Below, in pieces: positions 42,421 to 53,581 of a stretch of 64,000 nucleotides of DNA (positions are counted from its first letter, which is position 1; the number at the start of each line of letters is the position of its first letter). Made by a program: the position numbers and the translations under genes. This DNA comes from Arcuatula senhousia. Taxonomy: Eukaryota; Mollusca; Bivalvia; Mytilida; Mytilidae. The DNA lies in the NCBI GenBank assembly GCA_963971305.1, contig OZ020308.1:28611275-28675274 (forward strand), read 5' to 3'. The notes beneath the pieces are model-generated. The model did no database searches and was not told where the DNA came from. It saw only the letters and a program-made list of their open reading frames with translations.

Positions 42421-44522
42421 CGTCATGTCTACGGTTGATAGTTTATTTCACTTATTTTCTTACTATTTAAATTCTTTTAGCAAACCAAACGGCACAGACT
42501 GTAATGTTCAGTCCGTAGTGCTTCTTGTCCCTTTCTCTCCAAATTCAATTCTATAGACCATTCTTCAAAATCTACTACCGGATATCTTATATATGATATT
42601 CACACTTGCTATCTATTGCTGATTTTTTTTGGGAGGGGGGGGGGGCAGTAGAGTACCAAAAAGAGTGAATGAACATTTCAAGAAATGCCGAGCGAAGCGA
42701 GGCACGCAAATTTTGAAGACTGTTGGTGATTCTATTAGTTGAAATGGATAGAGTTTATATGGTTGTGTATATTAATCCTGGATCCAGAAACTGAAAATCC
42801 CGAAATCCCGAGCTTAAAAAACTGATATCCCGAGTATCGATAAAATTTTATCTCAAAATCCCGAACTAAAATTTCCAAATCCCGAAATCCCGAGCTTAAA
42901 TATGGCCAATCCCGGTGTCCCGAAAAAGGTCCCCCCCCTCTATAGATATATTTATAAGCCAACAACTTTACACTCTTATAGAATTTTACCTTTGTAAAGT
43001 TGGTAATATAGTTCTTTTGTTAGTGTATAATTTAAGTTCATGCAGTTTCAAGTGCAGCCTCCGAAGAGGCTCCTTTCAGCCCAAACGTGAAAAATGTAAA
43101 ACTGTGTGTTGGATTGTCATGACCCAAGCTTTAAAATTGGCAATATGGAAAAAGGGCATGGAAAAAGCAAAGACGTATTCAAGAGGCAATCAAATGTCTA
43201 TGGTGGCAGAATTATCATCCGTCTATAATCATGACTTGAGAAGCAGGTTGCGAAATTCTTTCAAAACTCCCGAGTAGTACCATTTCGGCGGCAATATCAG
43301 TGAGATGAACATGAAAGTGGTGACACAATGAACATGAAATGGTGATGGAGGAAATTGGAACCCAAGGGGCAATCAGGGAAGAAAGTTTCGACTTCCACGG
43401 GAAAACTAAGGATTGATGGGTATGAACGTGCAATTCAGCTTCATGCATGAGGATCCTATATACGGGTCCTACTATTAGCGAAACCTGCAGCAGGGTTCTG
43501 AAATGTGCTAGGAATGTTACCCACAAGATGGATCGCCGTCAGGTTTTTGTTATAATAGCCTGACTCGATATGACATACATGACTGTCTCTTTCAACAACT
43601 TCGTGCACACATCCCAGTCAGGTTTCTGAGCGCTTATTAATGGGCATTTACCTATAAGGCTTAGCGCTGCTGTGGGCTTAATTGCCAGCCGAAACTGAAC
43701 AGGTTTTTGACAACCAGAAAGTTGGTCCCTGGTTAGATAGACGGATGATGGTTGTACAAAAATATCGACTCTCATTGCGTTTTATGCAAGTGAACACGTA
43801 CAATTAAGAATACAGTGTGTCAGGGGCAAGGTTTCGTCATTTTTTATACCTAAATACAACTAATGAACTAACAATTCTTCAGTAATATTTCTGAACAGCT
43901 CAAATAATTTCCAAGAATGTTGGAAATCATGCAGAACTTTTCATATGCGAGTGCTTTACGCCGTTCTTTTTTCATAATGATGTGACTTTTTACAATTACA
44001 TGTATACAATTTGAAGAGATTCTTTTATTTCATTATTAAAAATGTAGATTTTTAATGTTATCTATCAAAACTCTACACTTCTACCACTGATCAAAAGAAC
44101 TAAATTAAAAAAAAAGGTAAAATGAGTGTGACAACAAGCGTACAGTGTAATTAACCTATAACATGTTTATTTAGCATTATACATGTAGCTAGCCATCATG
44201 CAAGCTAGACTTGTGTGATCGATTTATATAGAAAGTGTGCCAGTGAAACCATACTTGTGAACCTCAAGGGGATGTCACGTGCACCGGGTGACACCCCTGG
44301 ATCCGCTACTGCTGAACTTCTAAATCTTCTAAATTCTATTTTTATTTTATTTAATTTTTCAAAACCCGAGTACCAAGTACTATACGTTAAAATAATCGAG
44401 TACGGTACTCCAGCCTTTGAGTACCGAATACTGCCTCAAAATAGCCCAAAGTACTGAGTACTAAAAGGGGGGTTATACCCACCGTGATGAGGATCGTTTT
44501 CCTGTTTTATATTTTAGCTTGA

Positions 44523-45004
44523 AGGCATATTGTTTACCAGAATCATGTTTTTCTTTCGTACCCAATTTATTTATGTCATTTAGACCAACATGTAATAAAA
44601 AAACATTTGAATATCAATTTGCCTTTAACTTGGTTTATTTCGCTTAAAATTTTCAACTATGTTGATTGATTATTTGTTTACAATTGTGACGACAAATATA
44701 TTTTAAGACTTAGTGTATTTAATGCGGCAATCGATCGGGCTCTCGGACGTTTTGTTCCTGAAGGCTTAATTTGGTGACAAATTAAACAAATTCAATTAAA
44801 ACTATCTAAATCATCTTCATATATTATATTCGAGTCATAAATATCCTTTTCTTTGTTTGGCGAACTTTGCGTTTCCGTCGCCGTAAATATTTCTACGGGC
44901 AAAAACTTCGAGATACAGTGTACTAGCCGCGATTTTGAATAAGCAAAATTTATAAACAAAATGGAGACCAGTGCGCACGCACAAGGCGGGATTAAGCTCA
45001 TGAA
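44523..45004. mobile_element. AGGCATATTGTCTA family, copy 3, left part
   Basis: It starts AAGGCATATTGTTTACC and aligns by eye with 35749-36245. It is cut at 45004 by the CCGAAA element. Related sequence resumes at 47394, so the original was split by that later insertion. Confidence 0.65.
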
Positions 45005-47393
45005 TAGACATTTTCACTGTAAGCCGAAACCGAATCCGAAACCGAAATCGAAACCGAAACCAAATGTATGGATCGCAAATACTGTGTCATTATCATAATT
45101 TGCTATTTTGAGATGTCCAAAGAACGTTTTTCTTGTGGTTTATTCATTATGTTTTTTGTTAAGTCATTATTATATAAAATATAATATATTATATACCCAT
45201 TATAATATGGGCTTGTGTACTGAAATGACCCATTTGAAAGTCTGAAAAAGCAATGGTGAAATCAGTAACACGAATGAGTATAACACGAAGAATCAGGTAA
45301 CGAAAAAAAACAACCACCTAACATCAATCAGCATCGTATTTCAAGTCGTTTACAATAATTTGTGTTGGTTTTTTATCTTTGTTAATTTAATAAGTTTGTT
45401 ACTACATGTAAAAAGGCATCATATTCAGTCTTTTATGATGCAGATGCATAGCACTGTTTTTATCATAGAAAAATTATGTAATAATCAGATCTACTGTTAA
45501 TCAAATCTGTATTTAATTTGTAAACGATTTTTTTTCGTGTCATTCTAAGTCATTGTGTTTGTTTTTGTTTGCTACAATGTGTACTTCATGTCATTCAACA
45601 ATTGTGAGCCCGATACTTCCGATCGATTTTCCGTAGCAGCAATGAACTCAACTTGTTTGTCCATAGCTTTGTTGCTTTAGATAATAGTAGTTGATACGTT
45701 TTTACTTTTTGATTCAGTTTTGATGATGAAAACTTTTATCTAGATTTTATGAAAAATGTTTGTTGCCACTTCTCTACAGCATCCTAGACTTCTTGTCTGA
45801 AATACTTGGTTCTTGGGATTGCTCTGTACATTAATGTGTTTAGCAAAAACGAATCTCCCAATATGTGTACTTTTATTGGATGTCTTTTGTATATGCCATG
45901 TATAACAAAGGTCTAATGACGGTGCATTGTGGAACACCTATGAGTGCATGGTTCTATTTGACTCGGGATCGATTTTCCAGGCTAAATAGTTTCGTTATTA
46001 ATTTCATTTATTCCCCGTTTAAAATCTGTTGATGAAATAGGGGCACTTTTATGTTATATGTTTTAATCTTGAATATCTTTATCATTATCCGATTTTGAAT
46101 GGCAAGAATTGACAGTACCTTTGTCAGAAGAAGCAAAGAGGCCCAATGGGACATTTGAGTGTCAAAATTCCGGTAAGGCAACGACAAAATCGGTAAACAC
46201 GAACAAGAACAGCATGAGGAAACACAAAACACATAATCAACTGAACAGAAATGAACAAGGCGGACTTAAGTCGTAACAAGAATAAACTCAGGTGCTCTGG
46301 AAGAATAAGCGGTTCCTGCCTGCTATAGCACACCATCATCGCTGATCACTTCCTTTCCATCTTTGTCAAATCCGATAAAGGAAGACAAAACAAAACTGTG
46401 ACAAACCAAAATCTGCACATATCTGAGGGATAGAAATCCTATATTTGTCTACAACTACGTGGTATCTACCACAAAATGTTTTGATTGAAGACAGCAACCG
46501 AGAAGCGACATTATCCTATATTAGTAATTTCTGTGTCAAATGTGAGGCTCTGCTAGGGAAATCGATGTAATTTCCGCAAGTTCTGGAGTAACAAATCAAT
46601 TATGATACGAAATTTCATGAGCTGGAGTGGACGGAATGTTGCTACACAAGAAGAGAAATTTGATCGTTGAACATGGAAATGACGCAAGAGACACTGACGG
46701 GCTAACAGAGAAATAAGGCTTCATTGAATTGGGCACCCAGAAGATGCATTGACATACAGATTGATGCATGAAATTAACTTTGATGATCAATCTTATATGT
46801 CGAAAAAAAGACAATGCGGCAAATTCCACCGGAGAAACTAAAAATATCAGCAGTCATGACTTGATATAGGAATCTAACGAATGATGGGTAAAACCAAGTT
46901 TTAATGCGCCAACATTTTTCTTCCCTATTGTTCGAATGGCCCAGTAGTTACACAAAACACAACACTACCATAAGATACAAAAGACAGTGAAGATTATCAC
47001 CTTAGCACAATAAATAGCCAAAAATAATTAAACCAATCAGGAGTCATTTAATCAGTTATGATTTCGAATTTGTATACCAATGTAAGATATTGAAAGGAAA
47101 CCGTTTTGGAGGCCATTACATTATATTCAGTCAACTGTAAGAAGATAATTGAACTATTCATCAGAATTCTTGAAAGGAAACCGCTAATACACCAACATAA
47201 GAGCTGAATTAGAATGCTGACAATCGCCGAGTAAACATATGCACAAATAAATTTGACTTTTAAGGTTTAACAATTAACATTTTATCGGACATTCAAAGTT
47301 TCACAAAAAATAAATGTTTTCTGAACAATTGAATTCAGTTTCGGTTTCGATTTCGGTATCGGTTTCGGTTTCGGCTTATAGTGAAAATGTCTA
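45005..47393. mobile_element. TIR element with CCGAAA-hexamer inverted repeats
   Basis: The left end TAGACATTTTCACTGTAAGC is followed by (CCGAAA/CCGAAT/TCGAAA)n to 45063. The right end is its complement, from 47336 to 47393. The 5' TA on both outer ends suggests a TA target duplication. It interrupts a repeat of the AGGCATATTGTCTA family, whose parts continue at both sides (44523-45004 and 47394-48075). The interior contains a PLE fragment; no transposase is seen. Confidence 0.72.
46131..46560 (-). pseudogene. PLE C-terminal fragment plus 3' tail
   Basis: 46343-46560 gives broken minus-strand matches to the same C-terminal arm as 28690-28890, and 46131-46342 is the same tail. Fragment and tail are in the same order as at 28.4-28.9 kb, so they inserted as one unit. 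It is nested in the CCGAAA-TIR element (45005-47393). Confidence 0.6.
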
Positions 47394-48075
47394 ATAATAT
47401 GATGCAGGTTAAACCTGAAAAGCTCCCGCAGATTTATGGTGCCTCATAATTCAATTAAAGCAAGAACCCATTATCTTTCAATAACAACAAGAAACGCACG
47501 CTTTTGCATGATTTAAAAAAAAGGAACGCACCTGCAAACAGAACAAGGAAGTGAATTTGTGCGGACCTCGCAGAGGACACCCTTTTAAAAAATTTCTACT
47601 TTCGTTTTCGAATTCGAAGCCGGCTAGAGAGAAATTAACAAAACCAAATATGTTTACTGAGGATAAAGTAAATAAAATGACTGCAGGGAATGAAAATTGT
47701 CTGCTTAACGTTATTTGTTTGGTTGACAATTCACCGCTTTTTTAGGCGGGTCTTGTTTCGCGAGGTTCCCGTGCTTCTGTCATTTTGTTTTGATGAGTGC
47801 GACCTCTAGTGATAAGAATGGACGCCAAAATATGCCAGTAGTACTATTTTTTTTTAAATTCTTTATATTGAAAACATTTCATAGCTGGAAATACTTGAAA
47901 TAATTATTTTAATACAATAACTGTGTGTATTATTTTTTAGAATTGAAAATTACAAAAAAGGAATTTAATTTTGCATTCCGTGTTATTGGGTGCGGATTTC
48001 TGACTAGCTTATACGTCTTCCGGTTTGAGGCATCATACTCAGTCAATTTAGCTCCCGCTGAGCGGGAGCTTATGA
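47394..48075. repeat. 650-bp module shared with copy 1, ending in a hairpin
   Basis: Matches 17405-18060 over most of its length, for example GCAAACAGAACAAGGAAGTG and the TTTGCATTCCGTGTTATTGG stretch. The right end has the perfect hairpin GCTCCCGCTGAGCGGGAGC (48052-48070). No right-hand TIR of the family is seen. The frames of about 60 codons in it are not conserved as protein beyond the DNA similarity. Confidence 0.6.
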
Positions 48076-48714
48076 ATTATTGTAAAGGTTTTCAAATATT
48101 ATTTAGTGATTTTTTTTTCAGACTAATTCTTTAGTCGATTTTTAGATTAATTTTGGTACAATAGCCGTACTTTTGTTGTCCAAATGTTTAAAATGAGACA
48201 AACAAGTTGTTAAAAAAAAATTTCGGAGACAATCCCTCATCTAACCCTAACCCAACACTTCTGATAAAATTAAGCCCTTTTGGTCTCTTGTATAGCCCTT
48301 TCCAAAAAGTCTCCCGGAATTCCGATTCCGATTCTTTTGTTTTTATTTTTGCAAGAGTAGTTTCCCTTTGTGGGTCGCCTCATGGTGTGAACAACGTTGA
48401 GCTAAGGAAAAACATCAATTTATCCCTATCCGATTTTGACGTAATTTCCAATTCCCGGTTCAAATAAACTGGTTTGGAGTGAAGTCTTGGATGTTAACGT
48501 ATGTTTTAGTAATTTTAGACTTTGGCAATCAGATTTAAAATGTTTTAACAAGCTGACGACTTTAGCTAATTTCAACAGATTTTCAATGGAGAGGCCTACC
48601 CGGAAGTCGTTAACCTGTAGTGCATAGTAAAAGATTTCTCAGGTCTGCACGTCCGGAAAATACTTTCTAAAAAGGACTATTGAGATGAGGCTCGTATTCG
48701 TGTGTTTCTGTATA

Positions 48715-48845
48715 GCTTAAATCCCTCCTGTAACCCTAATCCTAACCCAAAACCTATCTTTAACCCTCACCTTAATCCTGACCCTAACCTATATTTAAAC
48801 CTAATCCTAACCCTTAATCCTATATTCAACCATTACCTTTAACCT
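48715..48845 (+). repeat. degenerate interstitial telomere-like tract
   Basis: A run of CCCTAA/CCTAAT/CCCTTAA variants (TAACCCTAATCCTAACCC and similar). Shorter stretches occur at 48240-48256, 40838-40850 and 40948-40962. The units are too diverged to be an active telomere. Confidence 0.6.
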
Positions 48846-49267
48846 TTTTCTGTTTTATTTGTAGATTTGCACTTTTACTCTCGTGTATAGCTTATCCATA
48901 ATTCGCCTCTTCTCCTTTTTTGTCCTTGTTGGACGTATCACCTTTTAAATTTGCGAGCTATTGTGTTGTAGTGTAATGCCACGAACTTAACATATTGTTC
49001 TCTTTCATCCTATCTCTGGAACCGCTAGTTTATAAGCATAGTTCTATGTCCTCCAAAGACAAACTCTGTGATCGTGTTTCCTGGTACTTCTTTTGTCAAT
49101 TATTCTAAGTAGGCCCACTAGTTCTGGTTGCCTTTGTCCATACAATAGAATCTGTGTCACAGTACAGTGTTCTTCCCCCCAATTCTCCGGATAAGAATGC
49201 AATGTAAGTCTAGCTTGGGCGATAGTATAGGCTGCTATGACGACATTCAAGGTAAAACAAACATTGA

Positions 49268-49306
49268 CGTCAAGTGAGCGATTAAGGCTCATGGGAGCCT
49301 CTTGTT
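49268..49306 (+). repeat. terminal remnant of a hairpin-ended element (H4)
   Basis: Only the right end survives: AAGTGAGCGATTAAGGCTCA then TGGGAGCCTCTTG. The hairpin pairs with one mismatch. Confidence 0.5.
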
Positions 49307-49505
49307 CCAAAGATGTCATGTTTTTGTTAACATTCTTTGTGTACCTGACTGTGACAACAGATTGCTTCTTTCTTATTAAAAACATCATTAAGCTATATTT
49401 AGCCTAAATGTTTAAGAACAAACGAAGAAAAAGATGTATCAATTGGACATTCGAATATCAATACTTCGAAAGGGCAGAGACAAATAAAAAATGACAACAA
49501 TGTTC

Positions 49506-49690
49506 CAGACAATAAATTGTGCTACTCCTGACGCGCGTTCCGTCTATTCAAGACTCGTCAGAGGCGCTCTACAAAAATATGGAAAATGCCAAACACTATA
49601 TGATTATAAAGAGCATAGAACAATAAAACAAAAATTCCAAACTGGGGAACCAAATTATTACTGAGATGATCAGTCTGGGTTAGGAAAAAC
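49506..49690 (-). repeat. dispersed repeat, inverted partner of 29030-29215
   Basis: The reverse complement carries the same core phrases as 29030-29215. It ends about 140 bases before the Ngaro-like element. Confidence 0.65.
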
Positions 49691-49829
49691 CTTAGGTTTT
49701 AGACAATTTTGAAATTTAAACGAATAATTTAAAGTTTTGATGTCTTCTCCAACACAAAAGTGTTGTTGCCGGAGCGGGTTAACCTCGATGAATTAAAACT
49801 CCACCAGCAGTGTTAACTTTCACGTGTGT

Positions 49830-50129
49830 TGTATATATTTTGTTAAAATATTTTATTAATATTGCAGTGATATATTGCATATCAATTACGTTTCAAAACT
49901 CTCTTATCATATTGGCACCCTACTGTATATGCGCCTCTGATTCAAATATGTTTAGTCTAGGATCAAGTGTCAGCCAATGAAATGAAGACATTTCAAATAT
50001 ACCGCCTTAATATGGTCCAATCATAGCCTTTGGTTTCATCAGAGTCTGGGGAAACAATTATCCCCAGCGTCACATCGAATTTGAATGCGGCCGTAGCTAT
50101 ACATGCTATGTTTGAAAGAAAATTTTTTC
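49830..50129 (+). repeat. split direct repeat A1
   Basis: This is the left terminal repeat of the Ngaro-like element. It matches A2 (54287-54586) with only a few substitutions and no visible length difference. It contains a short hairpin with GGGGA/TCCCC stems near 50051-50072. Any promoter for gag would lie here or in the 400 bases that follow, but I see no recognisable core element. Confidence 0.88.
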
Positions 50130-50537
50130 TAAAGTTTTACGAACAATTTTTAGAATAATCTGCTGATATTGTGGAAAATTTAAATTTACGTTTATGGTTT
50201 TAGCTGAATGATGGAAGTAAATGCCGAATTCATCAGGAACTTTTTACTTTTGCCGTCGTGGTACTTGTTAACAGTGGAAGAACTTTCACGTTTTCAACAA
50301 TACATAATAGAATGTGAATATGACTTTCCCCATGTTATTACATGCATTAAACTTGACTGTTCCTGTTGTTGCAGAGGATGCTACTTTTGCGACGAAATAA
50401 TGCCCGTGTGTCAAAGTGAAGCTTGCTCGCTTCCCCGAGGAATGTAAACTTTTTTTATTTTGCAATTTCAACAAAGTAGAAGGTCAGTGGCGTTGTTTTA
50501 TCTTTCTTTTAATTTCGTAACATAACTTTTTCTCAAA

Positions 50538-51639
50538 ATGGCTGATGAAACACAAACTTCATCAACATTAACTGACGCCGATAAAGTGCTTCGGTGGGCA
50601 TCTGCAAAGAAAATTAGCGAGGCAACAGCGACGGCTATTCTGAACCTTGGATTCGATTCCATGGAGGCTCTAGCGTTGTTAGAAGCTGATGATATCGTGA
50701 AAAGCAGAATTCCGATAGGGCAACAAAAGCTGCTTTTGAAAAGTGTGAAACAAACTTTCGTCACGCGGAGTGATAGTGATGCTATTCAAAATGGCGAACT
50801 TCCGGCATCTTGTGAAGGAAACGATGCGCGCGCATCCCAAGATGGCCGCGCCCAGGCACAACAACAACACGGATCAGACGCCTATGTCAACGAAGTCCTT
50901 AACCAGCTACAATTACAACAAACGGGAGCTACCGTCCCAAGCACACAACCAAAGACAGGTATGGACCTTCCATTAACAAGTTTTTCGTACCAAGATCCTC
51001 AAGTTTGTTTAAAGTCCTTAGGCCGCCAGAACTCCAACTATTACGATATCGTTGAGTTTGTTTTTACAAACTCAGGGGCTTATTATGGTGCTGATGAAAA
51101 TATTGTGGCCAATTCGGAGGGAGGACAACTAGTGTTTAAATCCGGCCCGGCTAAACCAAAGCTGGAATCCTTGAATATAAGTCAGTGGTCCCTGGCAAGC
51201 ATTGCTATTATGAACCAACTTCTTCAAGATGGCACGCTGAGTCTTGAGAACATGTTAGATTATATGTCTTATTGTTCTAATATTTACCAATTGTTTTTAT
51301 CTCATGATGTAACATCTGTTTTTTTTTTATGACAGAGAATATAGAAGGCTTCAAGCTAAGCATAGCTTTAGGTGGGGTACAAATGTCCCTCATTTACATA
51401 CTGTATTTTTAAGGTTAAAGGGCAGTAATGTTGGGAAAATGGTCAAAGGTGCCTCTGCATCTAAAGGTTCTAAGCCATATGCCTCTCATACGGCAAATGG
51501 CAAAGAAATTTGTAAGAAATTTAACTCAAAACTGGGTTGTCCAATGGCTCAATGCAGATATGACCATGTCTGTAATGTGCCAGGGTGTGGGCAGCGTCAC
51601 TCTGCTGCTGTTCATTCCAACCCTACAAAAAACTCTTAA
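50538..51639 (+). CDS. gag-like protein of the Ngaro-like element, frameshifted
   Basis: The first frame (50538-51332) gives 264 residues. It has a helical acidic N-terminus (about 1-75) and a conserved-looking block around LESLNISQWSLASIAIMN (about 210-235). It stops just after a ten-T run (51319-51328). Treating one T as extra, the frame continues through FYDREYRRLQAKHSFRW and HTVFLRLKGSNVGKMVKG. A Cys/His-rich tail follows, ICKKFNSKLGCPM then CRYDHVCNVPGCGQRH, ending at TAA 51637-51639. That zinc-binding tail is typical of gag proteins of DIRS-order elements. The RT ORF overlaps its end by about 55 bases. The frameshift may be a mutation, an assembly error or, less likely, programmed. Confidence 0.8.
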
Positions 51640-52625
51640 ATGTTAAACCTCTGCGAGATCTTAATTTCAAAGCTTGGGAAATTGAATTGGACAATGATTT
51701 TGATAAAGAGTTTTGTTTAAAAGGAATTCAAAATGGATTTGACATAATCACAAAATTAGACATTCTCCAATCAGAAATTGAAGCAAAAAATCATCCCTCT
51801 GCCTCTCCAAATTCACCTCTATATGCTAAAGCTCATCAACAAATTTTAAATGAAATAGAGTGTGGAAATTATGTTTTTACAGAAACTGCACCCAGAATTA
51901 TTAGCCCTTTGGGAATTATCCCTAAACCTGATGGGGGTGTTCGAATCATACATGATTGCAGCAGACCTAAAGGTTCTGCAGTTAATTCCTTTGTTGATGA
52001 CCTAGAGAAACAAAAATTTCAAACGTTAGATGATGCAGCTAAGCTGATAACTCCAAATTGTTTCATGGCTAAAGTAGATTTAAAACCAGCTTACCGATCA
52101 GTTAAAATTAGTAATATTAGCCAACAGGTGACAGGCTTAAAATGGACTTTTCCAGATGGAAATAATTTTAATTGGAATACTGATGTTCCTTATGCAAAAA
52201 ACCTCCATATAAATGAATTGGAAACTTTAACTGTTGTTTTGGCAGCAAATAAATGGGGACATTTGTGGGCTAATAAGCGTGTGGTTATGTTCTCAGACAA
52301 CATGACTACTGTGTCCAGCTTAAACAAGGGTACATCACGGAATAAAACATTAATGGGTTATTTACGTTACTTGTTTTGGCTGTCAGCAAAATTTAACTTC
52401 CATATAAAAAGTGTTTATGTCCCATCGAAAGAAAATGCTCTGGCTGATTGCATTAGTAGGTTACATGAATTTAAAGCATTTTATTCATTTCTGAGACATC
52501 ATTTACCACAACCACTCTTTGTACAACATTTGGAGTCCCATATGTCTTATGCATCTATCTCATTTCTTTTGTGTAGGCACACTGGAAGCAAGGCGAGTAC
52601 AAATGTTGGACACCCTGGTAGCTAA
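51585..52625 (+). CDS. RT/RNase H polyprotein of the Ngaro-like element, RT core deleted
   Basis: An open frame of 346 codons; the functional start probably lies near the end of gag. RT fingers and the first palm segment are present: GIIPKPDGGVRIIHDCSRP and then MAKVDLKPAYRSVKI, where the Asp of VDLK is the motif A carboxylate. At about 52165 the sequence passes from TGLKWTFPDGNNF directly into NWNTDVPYAKNLHINELETL, which is already RNase H. The motif B region, the YxDD box and the first RNase H Asp are absent. The remaining RNase H residues are present: Glu in INELE, Asp in MFSDNMTT and Asp in NALADCISRLHEF. This copy cannot make an active RT by itself. Confidence 0.85.
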   Translation: MWAASLCCCSFQPYKKLLNVKPLRDLNFKAWEIELDNDFDKEFCLKGIQNGFDIITKLDILQSEIEAKNHPSASPNSPLYAKAHQQILNEIECGNYVFTETAPRIISPLGIIPKPDGGVRIIHDCSRPKGSAVNSFVDDLEKQKFQTLDDAAKLITPNCFMAKVDLKPAYRSVKISNISQQVTGLKWTFPDGNNFNWNTDVPYAKNLHINELETLTVVLAANKWGHLWANKRVVMFSDNMTTVSSLNKGTSRNKTLMGYLRYLFWLSAKFNFHIKSVYVPSKENALADCISRLHEFKAFYSFLRHHLPQPLFVQHLESHMSYASISFLLCRHTGSKASTNVGHPGS

Positions 52626-53581
52626 ATACAGAAGCAATGTCTTTGCTGATTCTACAAAACGTACATACATGCTCTATTTTAAAGCCTATAAAGAGTTTTG
52701 CACCAGTTTAGCTATCCCTTTGGTACCTTTAAGTAAGGAAAACTTAGCACGTTATATTGCTAGCCTTTCTTTAAGATTACGATTTAACTCCATGATAAAT
52801 TACCTGAACATTGTTAAATTATTACACATGGAGGCAGGCCTCCCATATCCTGCAGATTCACATTTTATTCAATCCCTTTTGAAAGGTGCAAAAAGAGTTT
52901 TAGGGGAAGAAAGAAACCCTAAACTGCCTATTACTCCGAAAATTCTTTTTGAAATTTTTTCTACTTTAAATTTAAAGAATAGTTTTGACATTACCTTTTG
53001 GTCTGCATGTCTTGTGGCATTTTTCTCATTTTTTAGGAAGTCCAACTTATTTGCACCTTCATTACGGAGTTTCGATTCTGACCGCCACTTGTCAAGGAAA
53101 AATATCAAATTTACAAAAGAGGGAGTCATTCTTACCTTAAGGAAAACAAAGACTATTCAGGCAAAGGAAAGAAAACTTGAAGTGCCTTTGCCTAGAATTG
53201 TTGGATCGTCTTTATGCCCCGCTCAAGCATTACTCCTTTCCTTTAAACTTGCACCTATCTCAAATGAAGGTTCTGATGTCCCTGCTTTTTGGTTCAAAAT
53301 TAATCATACTTCAGTTCCACTAACATATAACATGTTTCTTAACCGGCTAAGAAACACCCTTTTGAATCTTGGCTACGAAATTAATAAATACTCTGGGCAC
53401 AGTTTTCGCAGAGGGGGGGGCCTCCTTTGCGCTACAGTGTGGTGTATCACCAGAAATGATTCAGTCTCAGGGTGACTGGAAAAGTGACGCATACAAGAAA
53501 TATTTAGACCCCTCCTTTGAACACAAACAGAAGGTCATGAAATTGTTTGCCTCATCCCTAAGTAACAGCATTAATATGTAG
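52519..53581 (+). CDS. tyrosine recombinase of the Ngaro-like element, one G-run frameshift
   Basis: The frame from 52519 overlaps the RT/RNase H ORF. It has a SAM-like core-binding region (YRSNVFADSTKRTYMLYF and onward) and a catalytic domain. Catalytic residues seen: Arg in FFSFFRKSNL (about 173), then HSFRRGG (His 294, Arg 297). The frame shifts at an eight-G run (53413-53420). With one G treated as extra it continues GGASFALQCGVSPEMIQ, then GDWKSDAYKKYLD, supplying the Trp and the nucleophilic Tyr (TAT 53501-53503), and ends at TAG 53579-53581. The family integrates circular cDNA without target-site duplication. Apart from the G run it looks complete. Confidence 0.85.

Larger units (their letters stand above)
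41002..44479. mobile_element. 3.5-kb TIR element with GAGTACCGAGTACT subterminal motifs
   Basis: The ends GGTATAACCCCC (41002) and GGGGGGTTATACC (to 44479) are inverted. Both ends then carry three or four copies of the palindromic GAGTACCGAGTACT motif or close variants (41031-41100; 44365-44460). The flanks ATCGTGATGG (left) and ACCGTGATGA (right) look like an 8-9 bp target duplication. An uninterrupted cousin of the site exists nearby (40888-40910). No transposase ORF was found. The interior holds a dispersed repeat with a further foldback insertion, and a fragment related to 27.0-27.5 kb. Confidence 0.7.

Noticed and set aside
47551..48134. Two frames of 64 and 69 codons
   Set aside because: They lie in the 650-bp module shared with 17405-18060; the reading frames are not conserved between the copies as proteins beyond DNA similarity.
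50208..50474. 79-codon plus-strand frame with several Cys upstream of gag
   Set aside because: Lies between repeat A1 and gag. It might be a short upstream ORF, but the Cys pattern matches no known finger and there is no sign of translation. Left unannotated.
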